Below, in pieces: positions 23,956 to 32,855 of a stretch of DNA of 64,000 nucleotides. Position 1 is the stretch's first letter, and each line of letters begins with the position of its first letter. The notes under the pieces were generated by a model. The model ran no database searches. It worked only from the letters and a program-made list of their open reading frames with translations, and had not been told where the DNA came from. Origin of the DNA: an uncultured Oscillospiraceae bacterium (GTDB lineage Bacteria > Bacillota > Clostridia > Oscillospirales > Acutalibacteraceae). The stretch spans positions 186,001-250,000 of the forward strand of contig UQWL01000002.1 of assembly GCA_900544715.1 (NCBI GenBank), given 5' to 3'. The position numbers and the translations under genes are program-made.

Positions 23956-24705
23956 TTGCGTTTTTTTTCACGCAGAAGGGCAAAGGAGCAGGAAGAACGC
24001 CCGGAAGCTTTCGTTAGTGCGATTATTGTGGCTGCCGGGCAATCGAGGCGTATGGGCGGAGACACGAGCAAGCAGTTTATTCTGATCGATGGCGTGCCCG
24101 TCATTGTGCGCACCTTAAAAGCGTTTGAAATAGCGGAGCGCATCCGCGAAGTGGTGATAGCCGCGCGGCAGGAGGATATCCCGCAAATGTATGCACTCAT
24201 TCAGGATTATGAGATTACAAAGGTCAAGCAGATCATAACCGGCGGAGAAACGCGCCAGGAGAGCGTTTTCCACGCGATCGCTCAGGTGGATGAACAGGCG
24301 GATTTCCTTGCCATTCACGATGGGGCAAGGCCGTTGATCCGCCCGCAGGAGATCGATCTTGCGGTTTCTGCCGCGATGGAGCACGGGGCGGCGGCGCTGG
24401 GCGTTCCAGTGAAGGATACGGTTAAGCGGGTTGACGCGGACGGCAAAATTGTGGATACCCCGGATCGCAGCATGCTATGGGCCGTGCAGACGCCGCAGGT
24501 TTTCTCCCGCGCGCTTTATCTGCGGGCGGCGGAGCAGGCGGGGGAGGATGCGGCGCAGCTGACGGATGACTGCCAGCTGATCGAGCAGACGGGAACCCCC
24601 GTCTACCTGGTGCGCGGAACCTATTCCAACCTGAAAATTACAACGCCAGAGGATGTGTTTTCGGCAGAGGGCATTTTAAGAGCCGCAGAGGATTTTTATG
24701 AGTAA
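23956..24705 (+). CDS. ispD: 2-C-methyl-D-erythritol 4-phosphate cytidylyltransferase
   Basis: 249 residues. Third step of the MEP isoprenoid pathway: MEP plus CTP gives CDP-ME. The N-terminal IIVAAGQSRRMGGDTSKQF is the CTP-binding loop; IHDGARPLI and WAVQTPQVF are catalytic-site segments, followed by TDDCQLIEQTGTPVYLV. Start TTG 23956 lies nine bases after GGGGAGG. The N-terminal basic leader (FFSRRRAKEQEE) is a little longer than usual. ispF follows 37 bases later, a common pairing. Confidence 0.93.
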   Translation: MRFFSRRRAKEQEERPEAFVSAIIVAAGQSRRMGGDTSKQFILIDGVPVIVRTLKAFEIAERIREVVIAARQEDIPQMYALIQDYEITKVKQIITGGETRQESVFHAIAQVDEQADFLAIHDGARPLIRPQEIDLAVSAAMEHGAAALGVPVKDTVKRVDADGKIVDTPDRSMLWAVQTPQVFSRALYLRAAEQAGEDAAQLTDDCQLIEQTGTPVYLVRGTYSNLKITTPEDVFSAEGILRAAEDFYE

Positions 24706-24742
24706 GTGCTCCCTGAGATCGCTTGAAAAGGAGTTTTAGAGA

Positions 24743-25216
24743 ATGAGAATTGGGCATGGATATGATGTGCACCGTTTGGTAGCTGGCCGGGAGCTAATCC
24801 TCGGCGGAGTCCATATTCCGCACGAAGCGGGGCTTTTAGGGCATTCGGATGCCGACGTACTGCTGCACGCCGTTTCAGACGCGCTGCTTGGGGCAGCCGC
24901 TTTGGGCGATATCGGGGCGCTTTTTCCCGATACGGATCCGCAATATGAGGGGGCCGACAGCTTAGAGCTTCTGTCGCTTGTCGCACAGGCACTTCAGAGT
25001 GCAGGCTATCAAATCATCAATATAGATGCAACAGTGCTTGCACAGGTGCCGAAGCTAAAGCCCTATATTCTTGATATGCGGCAAAACATTGCCAGAGCAT
25101 GCGGCGTCACGCCCGAGACCGTCAGCGTAAAAGCCACTACGGAAGAAGGGCTTGGCTTTACAGGTAACCGGGAGGGCATCGCAGCACATGCTGTTTGCCT
25201 GATCGAAGCGCGCTGA
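24743..25216 (+). CDS. ispF: 2-C-methyl-D-erythritol 2,4-cyclodiphosphate synthase
   Basis: 157 residues, full length. It cyclises CDP-ME 2-phosphate to MEcPP with loss of CMP in the MEP pathway. GHGYDVHRL carries the metal ligands Asp8 and His10; GLLGHSDADVLLHAV carries the third ligand and substrate loop; KATTEEGLGFTG is the nucleotide site near the C-terminus. It acts as a trimer. The ribosome site AAAAGGAG is well placed. Confidence 0.95.
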   Translation: MRIGHGYDVHRLVAGRELILGGVHIPHEAGLLGHSDADVLLHAVSDALLGAAALGDIGALFPDTDPQYEGADSLELLSLVAQALQSAGYQIINIDATVLAQVPKLKPYILDMRQNIARACGVTPETVSVKATTEEGLGFTGNREGIAAHAVCLIEAR

Positions 25217-25247
25217 GCAGGCTGTGAGTAGCAGGATTTTCAAAGGA

Positions 25248-25286
25248 CACGAACCCCTTGTTTCGCATAGAATGATACGAAACGAG
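25248..25286 (+). promoter_or_regulatory. Hairpin covering the ribosome site of the DUF3343 gene
   Basis: CCTTGTTTCG pairs with CGAAACGAGG, which includes the GAGG of the ribosome site (GAGGTGACGC before ATG 25297). It could lower translation or serve as the ispF terminator; there is no T-run. Confidence 0.4.
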
Positions 25287-25296
25287 GTGACGCTTT

Positions 25297-25530
25297 ATGG
25301 GACAGCCAAATTTTCAGGTCTGTTCAATCACACACGCGGAAAAGGGAATCCGCTTATTAAATGAAAATGGTTTTCGGGCTCATTATAAAAGATCACCTGA
25401 TCCAAACGCTGAGGACGGGTGCTGCTATACAATTTATCTGACCAAAGGGGATGCGGACGAGGCTCTTTCGATCCTCCAGGAGGGTCATGTCCGGCTGACT
25501 GGGGAGCTGGGGGGCGGCTCGCAATCATGA
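25297..25530 (+). CDS. DUF3343 protein, putative sulfur/selenium carrier
   Basis: 77 residues. DUF3343 proteins are small ferredoxin-like-fold proteins proposed to carry sulfur or selenium; they are often next to a class V aminotransferase-like desulfurase, as here. The start (FQVCSITHAEKGIRLLNENG) and the DGCCYTIYL motif with adjacent cysteines fit; GDADEAL follows. The ATGA overlap with the next gene shows tight coupling. The role as acceptor of the desulfurase's persulfide is inference. Confidence 0.8.
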   Translation: MGQPNFQVCSITHAEKGIRLLNENGFRAHYKRSPDPNAEDGCCYTIYLTKGDADEALSILQEGHVRLTGELGGGSQS

Positions 25531-26681
25531 TTTATTTTGACAACGCCGCAACCACCTATCCCAAGCCCCGCGTGGTAAGGGAGGCTATGGCGAGAGCGCT
25601 TTTGGAATTTGGCGCCAATCCCGGCCGCTCCGGGCATGCCATGTCCATGCGCACCGCTGACCGGATTTATCGCTGCCGGGAGCGGGCTGCAGCGATGTTT
25701 GGCCTGCGGGAGCCGGAAAATGTCGTATTCACGCTTAACTGTACGCACGCGATTAACACGGTGCTGCACGGCGTGCTCAACCGGGGCGATCATGTGGTGA
25801 CCTCCGATTTGGAGCACAATGCGGTCATGCGCCCTTTATTTAAGCTCGCAGCGGATGGCGTGATTTCTTATACCACTGCGCATGTTTGCGAAGGCGATGT
25901 TGCAACAACGGTAGAGAATTTTAAAAAAGCGATCAGGGCAAATACCCGCATGATCGTGTGTATGCACGCTTCCAATGTGTTTGGCGCCGTTTTGCCAATT
26001 GCGGAGATTGCCGGGCTGTGCCGCGAACATGGGCTGCTTTTTGTGGTGGATGCGGCACAGAGCGCCGGAGTATTGCCGATTGATATGGCGCAAACAGGGA
26101 TTGATTATCTCTGTTTGCCTGGCCACAAGGGCCTGTATGGCCCAATGGGGACTGGCCTTTTGCTCTGTGCGGAGGGTGAAAAAATCCGCCCTCTGCTGGA
26201 AGGCGGTACGGGGAGTCTTTCTGCCCATCTGTATCAGCCGCCCATCCTGCCGGATAAATTGGAAAGCGGCACGGGCAATACACCTGGGGTCTTGGCGCTT
26301 TCCGCCGGTATTGATTTTGTGAAAACGGTTGGTATTGACGAAATTGCACAGCATGAGCTTTCTCTGATTCAGGAGCTGTACGATGCGTTGGCGATGACGG
26401 AAAATGTGCTCCTTTATACGAAGCGGCCGGCACAGGGCACTCATGTTCCGCTGCTCCCCTTTAATATAGCAGGGCTGCACAGTGAAGAAACGGCGGCCTT
26501 GCTAAATGAGGCCGGAATTGCCGTGCGCGCCGGGCTTCATTGCGCCCCTTGCGCCCACAATGCCTACGGAACCTCGGAAACCGGAGTGGTCCGCCTTGCC
26601 CCTTCTTATTTTACCAATAAAAAAGAGGCATATGAGCTGATAAAATCTGTCCGAAAAATTGCAAAAGGACAGAAAACGTGA
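25527..26681 (+). CDS. Cysteine desulfurase family protein (EF2568-type class V aminotransferase)
   Basis: 384 residues, PLP enzyme. Starts IYFDNAATTYPKP; NCTHAINTVLHGVL and SDLEHNAVMRP are cofactor-site segments, VVDAAQSAG carries the PLP Asp, CLPGHKGLYGPMGTG the Schiff-base Lys, and AGLHCAPCAHN the catalytic cysteine. This subgroup differs from IscS/NifS; with DUF3343 it probably supplies sulfur or selenium for a special purpose. ATG 25527 overlaps the previous stop; the frame upstream is open but belongs to the DUF3343 gene region. Confidence 0.88.
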   Translation: MIYFDNAATTYPKPRVVREAMARALLEFGANPGRSGHAMSMRTADRIYRCRERAAAMFGLREPENVVFTLNCTHAINTVLHGVLNRGDHVVTSDLEHNAVMRPLFKLAADGVISYTTAHVCEGDVATTVENFKKAIRANTRMIVCMHASNVFGAVLPIAEIAGLCREHGLLFVVDAAQSAGVLPIDMAQTGIDYLCLPGHKGLYGPMGTGLLLCAEGEKIRPLLEGGTGSLSAHLYQPPILPDKLESGTGNTPGVLALSAGIDFVKTVGIDEIAQHELSLIQELYDALAMTENVLLYTKRPAQGTHVPLLPFNIAGLHSEETAALLNEAGIAVRAGLHCAPCAHNAYGTSETGVVRLAPSYFTNKKEAYELIKSVRKIAKGQKT

Positions 26682-26723
26682 TATGATAAAAAAGAATAGA
26701 TTCATGCGGCTATGATGAATCGG

Positions 26724-26761
26724 CAGCGGCGGGGTTTTCCATGCCGCCGCTGTATTTTATT
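26724..26761 (+). terminator. Terminator after the desulfurase gene
   Basis: CAGCGGCGG and CCGCCGCTG form a 9-bp stem, followed by TATTTTATTT. Confidence 0.7.
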
Positions 26762-26850
26762 TCTGCCAAAAGGAGCGCTCCGATCATCGGGGCGGATGCT
26801 TCAGACGTTGATTTAGGTGCATGAAGCACGGGAAGGGCGCGGTTTATGCC

Positions 26851-27780
26851 ATGGAGTTAGAACAGATTAAAACCTTTTTTATACAATTATGGAATGTAAT
26901 TTCCACCTTTTGGAACTCTGGATTTCTAAAGCTGTGTTCCAATGTGCTGGATATTGTGTTTGTGGCCTTCATTGTCTACCATGCCATCAAGCTGATTCGT
27001 GAAACACGGGCCATCCAATTGCTCAAAGGAATTTTGCTTTTGGGGCTGCTATACGTTGTTGTCAATCTTTTCAAAATGGAAGCGATGATGTTTGTCCTGC
27101 GCAAGGTGTTTGAATTTGCAGTGATCGGGCTGCTGGTGCTGTTTCAGCCGGAATTGCGCCATGCACTGGAAAGTATGGGGCGCAGTAAATTCAGCGTTTT
27201 CAATCCGTTTTCCGGCAAGGGCGGGCAGGAGCTTCGGCGCCGTGAGCAAATCCAAGAGGGGATCGACGGCGTTTGCCGTGCCTGCTCCGATATGAGCGAT
27301 AAAAAAATTGGGGCGCTGATTATTTTCGAACGCGTTACCATGCTCGGCGAAATTGCTAAGACGGGTACAACGGTGGATGCACTTGTTTCACCAGAGCTGA
27401 TTGGGAATATTTTTTACCCCAAAGCACCGCTGCATGACGGCGCGGCATTGATCCGTGATGGGCGCGTTTGCGCGGCAGGCTGCATTCTTCCGCTTACGCA
27501 GAATAATGCAGTGAGCAGTGAGCTTGGCACCCGCCACCGTGCGGCGCTTGGCATGAGTGAACAGAGCGATGCGATTGTTGTAGTCGTTTCTGAGGAGAGG
27601 GGTTCGATTTCCATTGCCCACGATGGGATCCTGATGCAGGATATTTCCGATGGCGACCTGCGTGAAAAGCTGCAAAAATATCTGATTACGGAGCCGGAGC
27701 AGCCTGGCGAAATCGGCCGCACCTTTAAGCGCATTGCTGGGAGGATCAAGCATGAAAAAAAACAAAACGATGAAAAATAG
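26851..27780 (+). CDS. cdaA: Diadenylate cyclase CdaA (membrane c-di-AMP synthase)
   Basis: 309 residues. Condenses two ATP into c-di-AMP, the second messenger for potassium and cell-wall balance. Three membrane helices in the first 90 residues precede the DAC domain, which has APLHDGAALI (DGA motif) and GTRHRAALGMSE (RHR motif). The C-terminal tail is charged. I prefer ATG 26851 because homologous CdaA starts there (ELEQIKTFF); ATG 26821 in the same frame has a ribosome site that is too close. The YbbR partner gene overlaps its end by 29 bases. Confidence 0.92.
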   Translation: MELEQIKTFFIQLWNVISTFWNSGFLKLCSNVLDIVFVAFIVYHAIKLIRETRAIQLLKGILLLGLLYVVVNLFKMEAMMFVLRKVFEFAVIGLLVLFQPELRHALESMGRSKFSVFNPFSGKGGQELRRREQIQEGIDGVCRACSDMSDKKIGALIIFERVTMLGEIAKTGTTVDALVSPELIGNIFYPKAPLHDGAALIRDGRVCAAGCILPLTQNNAVSSELGTRHRAALGMSEQSDAIVVVVSEERGSISIAHDGILMQDISDGDLREKLQKYLITEPEQPGEIGRTFKRIAGRIKHEKKQNDEK

Positions 27781-29056
27781 AAAAAAAGTGGATTTCAGAG
27801 AACTCTTCAGTAACAACCGCTTTGTGCTGCTGTTTTCGATTGTGCTTGCCTTTGTCATCTGGACTGCGATTTCCATGACGGCGAGCCCGGAAGAAACTTT
27901 CCTCATTAAGGATGTACCGGTGGATTTTAACCTCAAGGGGAGTATGCCGGAGCAGCTGGGCTTGCAGGCGTTTGGAAACACCGATTTTAAGGTGGATGTA
28001 GAGGTGTATGGAAAACGCTATATCGTTTCCAACCTGAAACCAGAAGATATCAAGGTGACGCCGGTTCTGTCCAACGTCAGCTCTTCCGGCAAAAATGATG
28101 TGTCGCTGGTGGCTAAGCCCGCAGATAATAACGCTGAGTTTACGATTAACTCTCTTTCTCAAACAAAGGTGCAGGTTTATTTTGACACATATAAGGAAGT
28201 GTCCTATCCCTTGGAGCCGGATATCATTGCGGATAAGGTGATACCGGATGAGGGGTATATTCAGGAATCGACCTATTCTTCTGTCAGCAACGTGACGATT
28301 TCCGGCCCGACAACAGAGGTGAACAAGGTCAGCAAGGTGGTGGCGCGCGTCTCTCTCTCCGAGCCGCTTACCAGTACGACCACGCTGGAGGCAAAGATCA
28401 CGCCGATTGGTGAATATGGCGGCGTGCCGCAGTATCTGGATATCAATCACGGTCAATCAAAAGTGACTCTGACGATCCGGGTATTAAAGCTAAAGGAGCT
28501 GCCGGTAACGGTATCTTATACCAACGAACCGTTGGCCTATGTCGCCAACCCCTTGCCCACGACCATTACGCCCTCCCGCGTTATGGTGGCGGCCGAGGAA
28601 TCTGACATTGATGCGATGGAATCTTTTTCTGTCGGCACGATCGACTTCAGCGAGCTCGGCATGATCCGCCATACCTTTACCTTCTCCGCTTCTGCGATTA
28701 AGGAGGTAACCGTAGTTGATAAAAGCATTAAAAATTTCACTGTGGTGATCGATGCGCGAGATAAAACTTCAAAGCCCTATACGGTTTCTAAAAACAATAT
28801 TACCATGCTCAATGAGCCGGATGAATTTCAGGTAACCGCCTTGGAGGATATCAAAGATGTTACGATTGTCGGCCCAAAAGCATCCATTGACGCCTTGAAT
28901 GCAGATGGAATTTATGCAGAGGTTGATTTGAGCACGATTGAGCTCTCAGAGGGCCGTCGGGAAGTAACTGCCAGGGTATATGTCAGAAGCTTTAATGACT
29001 GCTGGGCATACAGTACCTATAAGGTGCCGATTCAGATCAAAGCAAAAACCGAGTGA
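27752..29056 (+). CDS. cdaR: YbbR-domain protein, CdaA regulator (CdaR-like)
   Basis: 434 residues. One membrane helix near 22-42 (LLFSIVLAFVIWTAIS) then a long extracytoplasmic part built of four or so YbbR repeats, seen as recurring patterns such as VTISGPTTEVNKV and VTIVGPKASIDAL. In Bacilli the equivalent protein binds and modulates CdaA from outside. ATG 27752 follows GGGAGG; it overlaps cdaA by 29 bases, so the two are co-translated. Confidence 0.9.
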   Translation: MKKNKTMKNRKKVDFRELFSNNRFVLLFSIVLAFVIWTAISMTASPEETFLIKDVPVDFNLKGSMPEQLGLQAFGNTDFKVDVEVYGKRYIVSNLKPEDIKVTPVLSNVSSSGKNDVSLVAKPADNNAEFTINSLSQTKVQVYFDTYKEVSYPLEPDIIADKVIPDEGYIQESTYSSVSNVTISGPTTEVNKVSKVVARVSLSEPLTSTTTLEAKITPIGEYGGVPQYLDINHGQSKVTLTIRVLKLKELPVTVSYTNEPLAYVANPLPTTITPSRVMVAAEESDIDAMESFSVGTIDFSELGMIRHTFTFSASAIKEVTVVDKSIKNFTVVIDARDKTSKPYTVSKNNITMLNEPDEFQVTALEDIKDVTIVGPKASIDALNADGIYAEVDLSTIELSEGRREVTARVYVRSFNDCWAYSTYKVPIQIKAKTE

Positions 29057-29099
29057 TGGATTTCCGAGCTGCTATTTTGAAAGGAGTTGAGCAGCAATT

Positions 29100-30527
29100 T
29101 TGAAAAAGCATATCTTGGCCTGTTTTGCTTTAGCATTTAGCTTGGTATTTCTATTCAGCGGCTGCTCGCTCCGTTTCACTGCTCTGCCAAACCTACTGCG
29201 TCCCCCAAAGCCAATAGGAGAATATAGTGGCCTTCAGGAAGCCTTTGAGTCGTATGTTGCCACATCCACGGGGAAAAACTTTTTATTAAAAACTCCGATT
29301 ACCGGGGATTACCGTTCTTCCTTCATCATGTATGATGTGGATAACGACGGAGAAGAAGAAGCGTTTGTGTTTTATACGCCAAATAAGGAACAGTCTACTG
29401 TACGTGTGCATTTTATGGACAGTCAGAATGGACAATGGACTCTCCATAACGATTTTCCTGGTATAGGCAGCGATGTATATTCCGTAGCATTTGCAGATTT
29501 AAATGGGGACGGTGTGTCTGAGATGCTTGTCGGATGGAATTTATTCGACAGCAAAGAAAGCAAAATGCTTTCTGTCTACCAATATAGCAGCACAGAAAAC
29601 GGGCCGGTGATCAATACGTTGGCCCGGGAGACTTTTTCCGCCATGCTTCCAGTTGATATTGACCGCGATGGCAGTGTGGAAATTTTTCTGTTGACTCCGG
29701 AAACAACGGGCACTGCTCACGCCGCCGTGGGGAAATTGTTAAAAATGGAGAACGGCTCTCTTGCCATGGTGAGCAAAGTGATGCTGGACCCCAAAACATT
29801 GAATTATGTGTCCATCAAGGAAGAGGATTTGGGCATTCAGGTTCCTCTCAAAATTTATATTGATGCAAATGCGGGCGCTTCTGGAATGATTACCGAAATT
29901 GTTTATTGGAATAGCCAGAGCCAAAAGCTGGTTGCTCCCCTTTACGATGAAAAGAAAGGGATTAATCCGGTCACCCGGCGCTATGAGCCGATCGCTTCGC
30001 GAGACATCAATAATGATGCGATTTTTGAAGTGCCGGTTCAGATCATACTGCCAGATAGCGGCTATGCAAGCCCAAACCTTCTTTCCAGTGATGCAATGGG
30101 CGCTGTGCAGACAGACCCGGCAGCAGAGGAACAAAAGCTTTATCTGACAAAATGGGTGCAGTTTCAAGAGTTCGAGCCGCAGACGGGCAAGGTGGTCGCT
30201 TATAGCTCCATTAATTATTCAGATGGCTATATGTTCTTTTATCCGGATCAATGGGTGGAAGATGAGAAAAGCCCTAAAATTACAATTATTAGCAATCTAC
30301 AGGAACGGCGTTGGACTTTTTTTGCGATGAAAAACGGTAAAATAGGGGAGGAACTCTTCAACATTTGGACACTCCCGGCTGAACAATGGGAAAAAAGCCA
30401 AAACGCAGATTATACGTTGTTAAAGGAAAATGGCAGCGTCGTTTATGTGGCCCGTTTATCGGGTGCCGCTTCGCAATATGATATTGATTTTGATCAGTTA
30501 AAAACAAGCATTTCGATTATCGAGTAA
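29100..30527 (+). CDS. Lipoprotein with VCBS/FG-GAP-like repeats
   Basis: 475 residues. Lipobox LFSGC near residue 22 marks a lipoprotein on the outer face of the membrane. Four Asp-rich loops recur: YDVDNDGEEE, ADLNGDGVSE, VDIDRDGSVE and RDINNDAIFE, the D-x-[DN]-x-D-G type calcium loops of FG-GAP/VCBS beta-propeller blades. TTG 29100 lies 12-13 bases after AAGGAG. Located between cdaR and a two-component system, it may sense the cell envelope; that role is inference. Confidence 0.78.
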   Translation: MKKHILACFALAFSLVFLFSGCSLRFTALPNLLRPPKPIGEYSGLQEAFESYVATSTGKNFLLKTPITGDYRSSFIMYDVDNDGEEEAFVFYTPNKEQSTVRVHFMDSQNGQWTLHNDFPGIGSDVYSVAFADLNGDGVSEMLVGWNLFDSKESKMLSVYQYSSTENGPVINTLARETFSAMLPVDIDRDGSVEIFLLTPETTGTAHAAVGKLLKMENGSLAMVSKVMLDPKTLNYVSIKEEDLGIQVPLKIYIDANAGASGMITEIVYWNSQSQKLVAPLYDEKKGINPVTRRYEPIASRDINNDAIFEVPVQIILPDSGYASPNLLSSDAMGAVQTDPAAEEQKLYLTKWVQFQEFEPQTGKVVAYSSINYSDGYMFFYPDQWVEDEKSPKITIISNLQERRWTFFAMKNGKIGEELFNIWTLPAEQWEKSQNADYTLLKENGSVVYVARLSGAASQYDIDFDQLKTSISIIE

Positions 30528-30666
30528 AGTGTTTTAGGGCCATATGTTTTGTGCTTTTCGGGCATGAAATGCAGTGTGAAAACAGGCTTCGCACATCGAA
30601 ATTTTGGCTGCGCCAAAGCCGCATAAATCTACGGTTAGACGCAAGAAAGGAATGGGCATAAGCAGG

Positions 30667-31371
30667 ATGAAAACAGTTCTTGTAGCGGAAGATGAAGCGT
30701 CTATTCGCGATTTTATCGTCATCAATTTGCAGCGCAGCGGATATGAAGTATTAGAAGCAGGCGATGGGCTGGAGGCTCTGCACATCTATGATGGACGCAA
30801 TGGCGAAGTTGATGTGGCCTTGTTGGATATCATGATGCCGCAGATGGATGGGTTGGAGCTCTGCAAACAGCTGCGTGCCCGCAGCCCGCGCTTGGGGATC
30901 ATCATGTTGACGGCACGCACGCAGGAAATGGATAAGGTAACCGGCCTGTTGGTGGGTGCAGATGATTATGTAACAAAGCCTTTTTCACCATCCGAACTAA
31001 TGGCGCGGGTTGATGCGATTTACCGCCGCGTTGAAATGAGCAAGGAAACCTCTGGCGCTAAGGAACAGGATGATACGGTGATCCTTGGGGAATTCGTTCT
31101 CAATCCGCGTAACCGGACGCTGACCAAAAGCGGCCATTTTATTGATTTAACGCAGGTGGAATTTCAGATCATGGAATGTTTTTTTCAGAATCCGGGCGCA
31201 GCGCTGGACCGGACGGATATCCTGAATCGTGTTTGGGGCAGTTCGTATTTTGGAGAAGAAAAAATCGTAGACGTCAATATCCGCCGCCTGCGTATGAAGA
31301 TTGAGGATGAGCCATCGAATCCCAAGCATTTAGTAACAATCTGGGGCCTTGGGTATAAGTGGGTTGTTTAA
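30667..31371 (+). CDS. OmpR/PhoB-family response regulator
   Basis: About 234 residues. Receiver domain: VLVAEDEASIRDF acidic pair, phosphorylation site in ALLDIMMPQMDG, TA.. in MLTARTQ and Lys in VTKPFSP. The C-terminal winged helix includes VEFQIMECFFQNPG and VDVNIRRLRMKIE, which bind DNA. Three in-frame starts exist (30604, 30652, 30667); I take 30667 (MKTVLVAEDE) by domain boundary, although AAAGGA is nearer to 30652. The kinase gene follows after 44 bases. Confidence 0.9.
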   Translation: MKTVLVAEDEASIRDFIVINLQRSGYEVLEAGDGLEALHIYDGRNGEVDVALLDIMMPQMDGLELCKQLRARSPRLGIIMLTARTQEMDKVTGLLVGADDYVTKPFSPSELMARVDAIYRRVEMSKETSGAKEQDDTVILGEFVLNPRNRTLTKSGHFIDLTQVEFQIMECFFQNPGAALDRTDILNRVWGSSYFGEEKIVDVNIRRLRMKIEDEPSNPKHLVTIWGLGYKWVV

Positions 31372-31415
31372 GTCGCCGGTCAAATTTGATATCATAGAAA
31401 AAGGAGATGGGATGA

Positions 31416-32855
31416 ATGCATTTCAGCGGCATTACAAGGCGCTGGGTAATCAATACGCTAGGCGTTATTTCTTCCCTGCTTCTTTTGGTTTCGATCATTG
31501 CCTCTATTGCAATCCATTTTTATTACTATGAATATGTTAAAATAGCGCTCAACTCCCATGTGAATGATACAGTCCCTACCTTTTTTAATTTGTATAACAA
31601 TACGGACGAGCAGTTTGAAAATAGGGCGCGCGAGTTTGTAGAAAATTTTAAGGCAAAGGATAGCATGGAGGTCTGGGTGATTGATAAAAACGGAAATGTG
31701 ATTACTTCTTCCAGTGGATTCCCAGTAGACGGCTCACCGGAAATGCCGGATTATCAGGAGGCTATAGCGGCTAAGACTGCCAGCGGCACTGCCCGTTGGA
31801 TAGGCCGCCTTCCATCTGGGGAAAAGGTGATGACCTTAACACAGCTGCTGGGTGAAAACAGCGGGGCTGTCCGTTATCTAATTTCGCTGGAAGGGATTGA
31901 TAACCAGGTTGCAACGTTTATTCTGATTATTTTCTTTATCTGTCTTTTGGCGATTGCTTTGGTGGCGATGTCCGGTTCTTTCTTCATTCAATCCATTGTC
32001 AAGCCTGTCATGCAGATCAATGCAGCGGCGCAGAAATTTGCGCATGGAGATTTCAGCAGCCGGATTGACAGCCACCATTACAACGATGAAATTAGTGAAT
32101 TGGGAGAAACCATCAACTATATGGCCTCGGAGCTTAGCGAGGCCGACCGAGTGAAAAATGATTTTATATCAACCATTTCTCACGAATTGCGTACTCCGCT
32201 GACAGCGATCAAAGGCTGGGGGGAAACGCTGTTGCAGGTGGGGGATACTGATCCGACGCTGTTATCCAAAGGGATGCAGGTAATTATTGATGAATCCGGC
32301 CGCCTGACCGGGATTGTGGAAGAGCTTTTGGATTTTTCCCGCATGCAAAACGGTAAGCTCAGCATGCGTATGGAGAAAATCGACGTGTTGGCGGAGTTGG
32401 ATGACGCTGTTTTTGTGTTTCGGGAGCGCGCACTGCGCGAGGGGATTGAACTGATCTACAATGTGCCCCATGTGCCTGCCCCGATGAATGGGGATGCGAA
32501 TCGGATCAAACAAGTGTTTGTCAACATACTGGACAACGCTTTTAAATATACAGAGCAGGGCGGCAAAGTGATCGTTGTTGCCAATATTATGAACACAACG
32601 CTTGAAATCATGGTAGGCGACACTGGCTGCGGCATTCCGGAAGGAGATTTGCCGCACGTAACGGAAAAATTTTATCGCTCCAACGTTTCTGCCCGCGGCT
32701 CCGGGATCGGGCTTGCCGTGGTCGATGAGATTGTGAAGCTGCACCATGGCACTTTAAAAATTAACAGCGTAGTAGGCGAGGGAACGACGGTCTCCGTATT
32801 GTTTGCGATAGACCCGGTCGTCCTCCCTGATGAAAGGAGTTCACAGAATGAGTGA
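31416..32855 (+). CDS. Sensor histidine kinase
   Basis: 479 residues. Two membrane helices (about 12-36 and 167-190) flank an outer sensor domain of 130 residues; HAMP follows (VKPVMQINAAAQKFAHGDFS). The phosphoacceptor His is in STISHELRTPLTA; the ATPase has N-box NILDNAFKYTE, GDTGCGIPE and GSGIGLAVV. It is the partner of the regulator just upstream, similar to PhoR/WalK-type pairs. AAAAGGAG precedes the start region. Its end overlaps the next gene by eight bases. Confidence 0.92.
   Translation: MHFSGITRRWVINTLGVISSLLLLVSIIASIAIHFYYYEYVKIALNSHVNDTVPTFFNLYNNTDEQFENRAREFVENFKAKDSMEVWVIDKNGNVITSSSGFPVDGSPEMPDYQEAIAAKTASGTARWIGRLPSGEKVMTLTQLLGENSGAVRYLISLEGIDNQVATFILIIFFICLLAIALVAMSGSFFIQSIVKPVMQINAAAQKFAHGDFSSRIDSHHYNDEISELGETINYMASELSEADRVKNDFISTISHELRTPLTAIKGWGETLLQVGDTDPTLLSKGMQVIIDESGRLTGIVEELLDFSRMQNGKLSMRMEKIDVLAELDDAVFVFRERALREGIELIYNVPHVPAPMNGDANRIKQVFVNILDNAFKYTEQGGKVIVVANIMNTTLEIMVGDTGCGIPEGDLPHVTEKFYRSNVSARGSGIGLAVVDEIVKLHHGTLKINSVVGEGTTVSVLFAIDPVVLPDERSSQNE

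Noticed and set aside
27388..28456. Minus-strand frames opposite cdaA and cdaR
   Set aside because: Shadows of two clearly identified overlapping genes.
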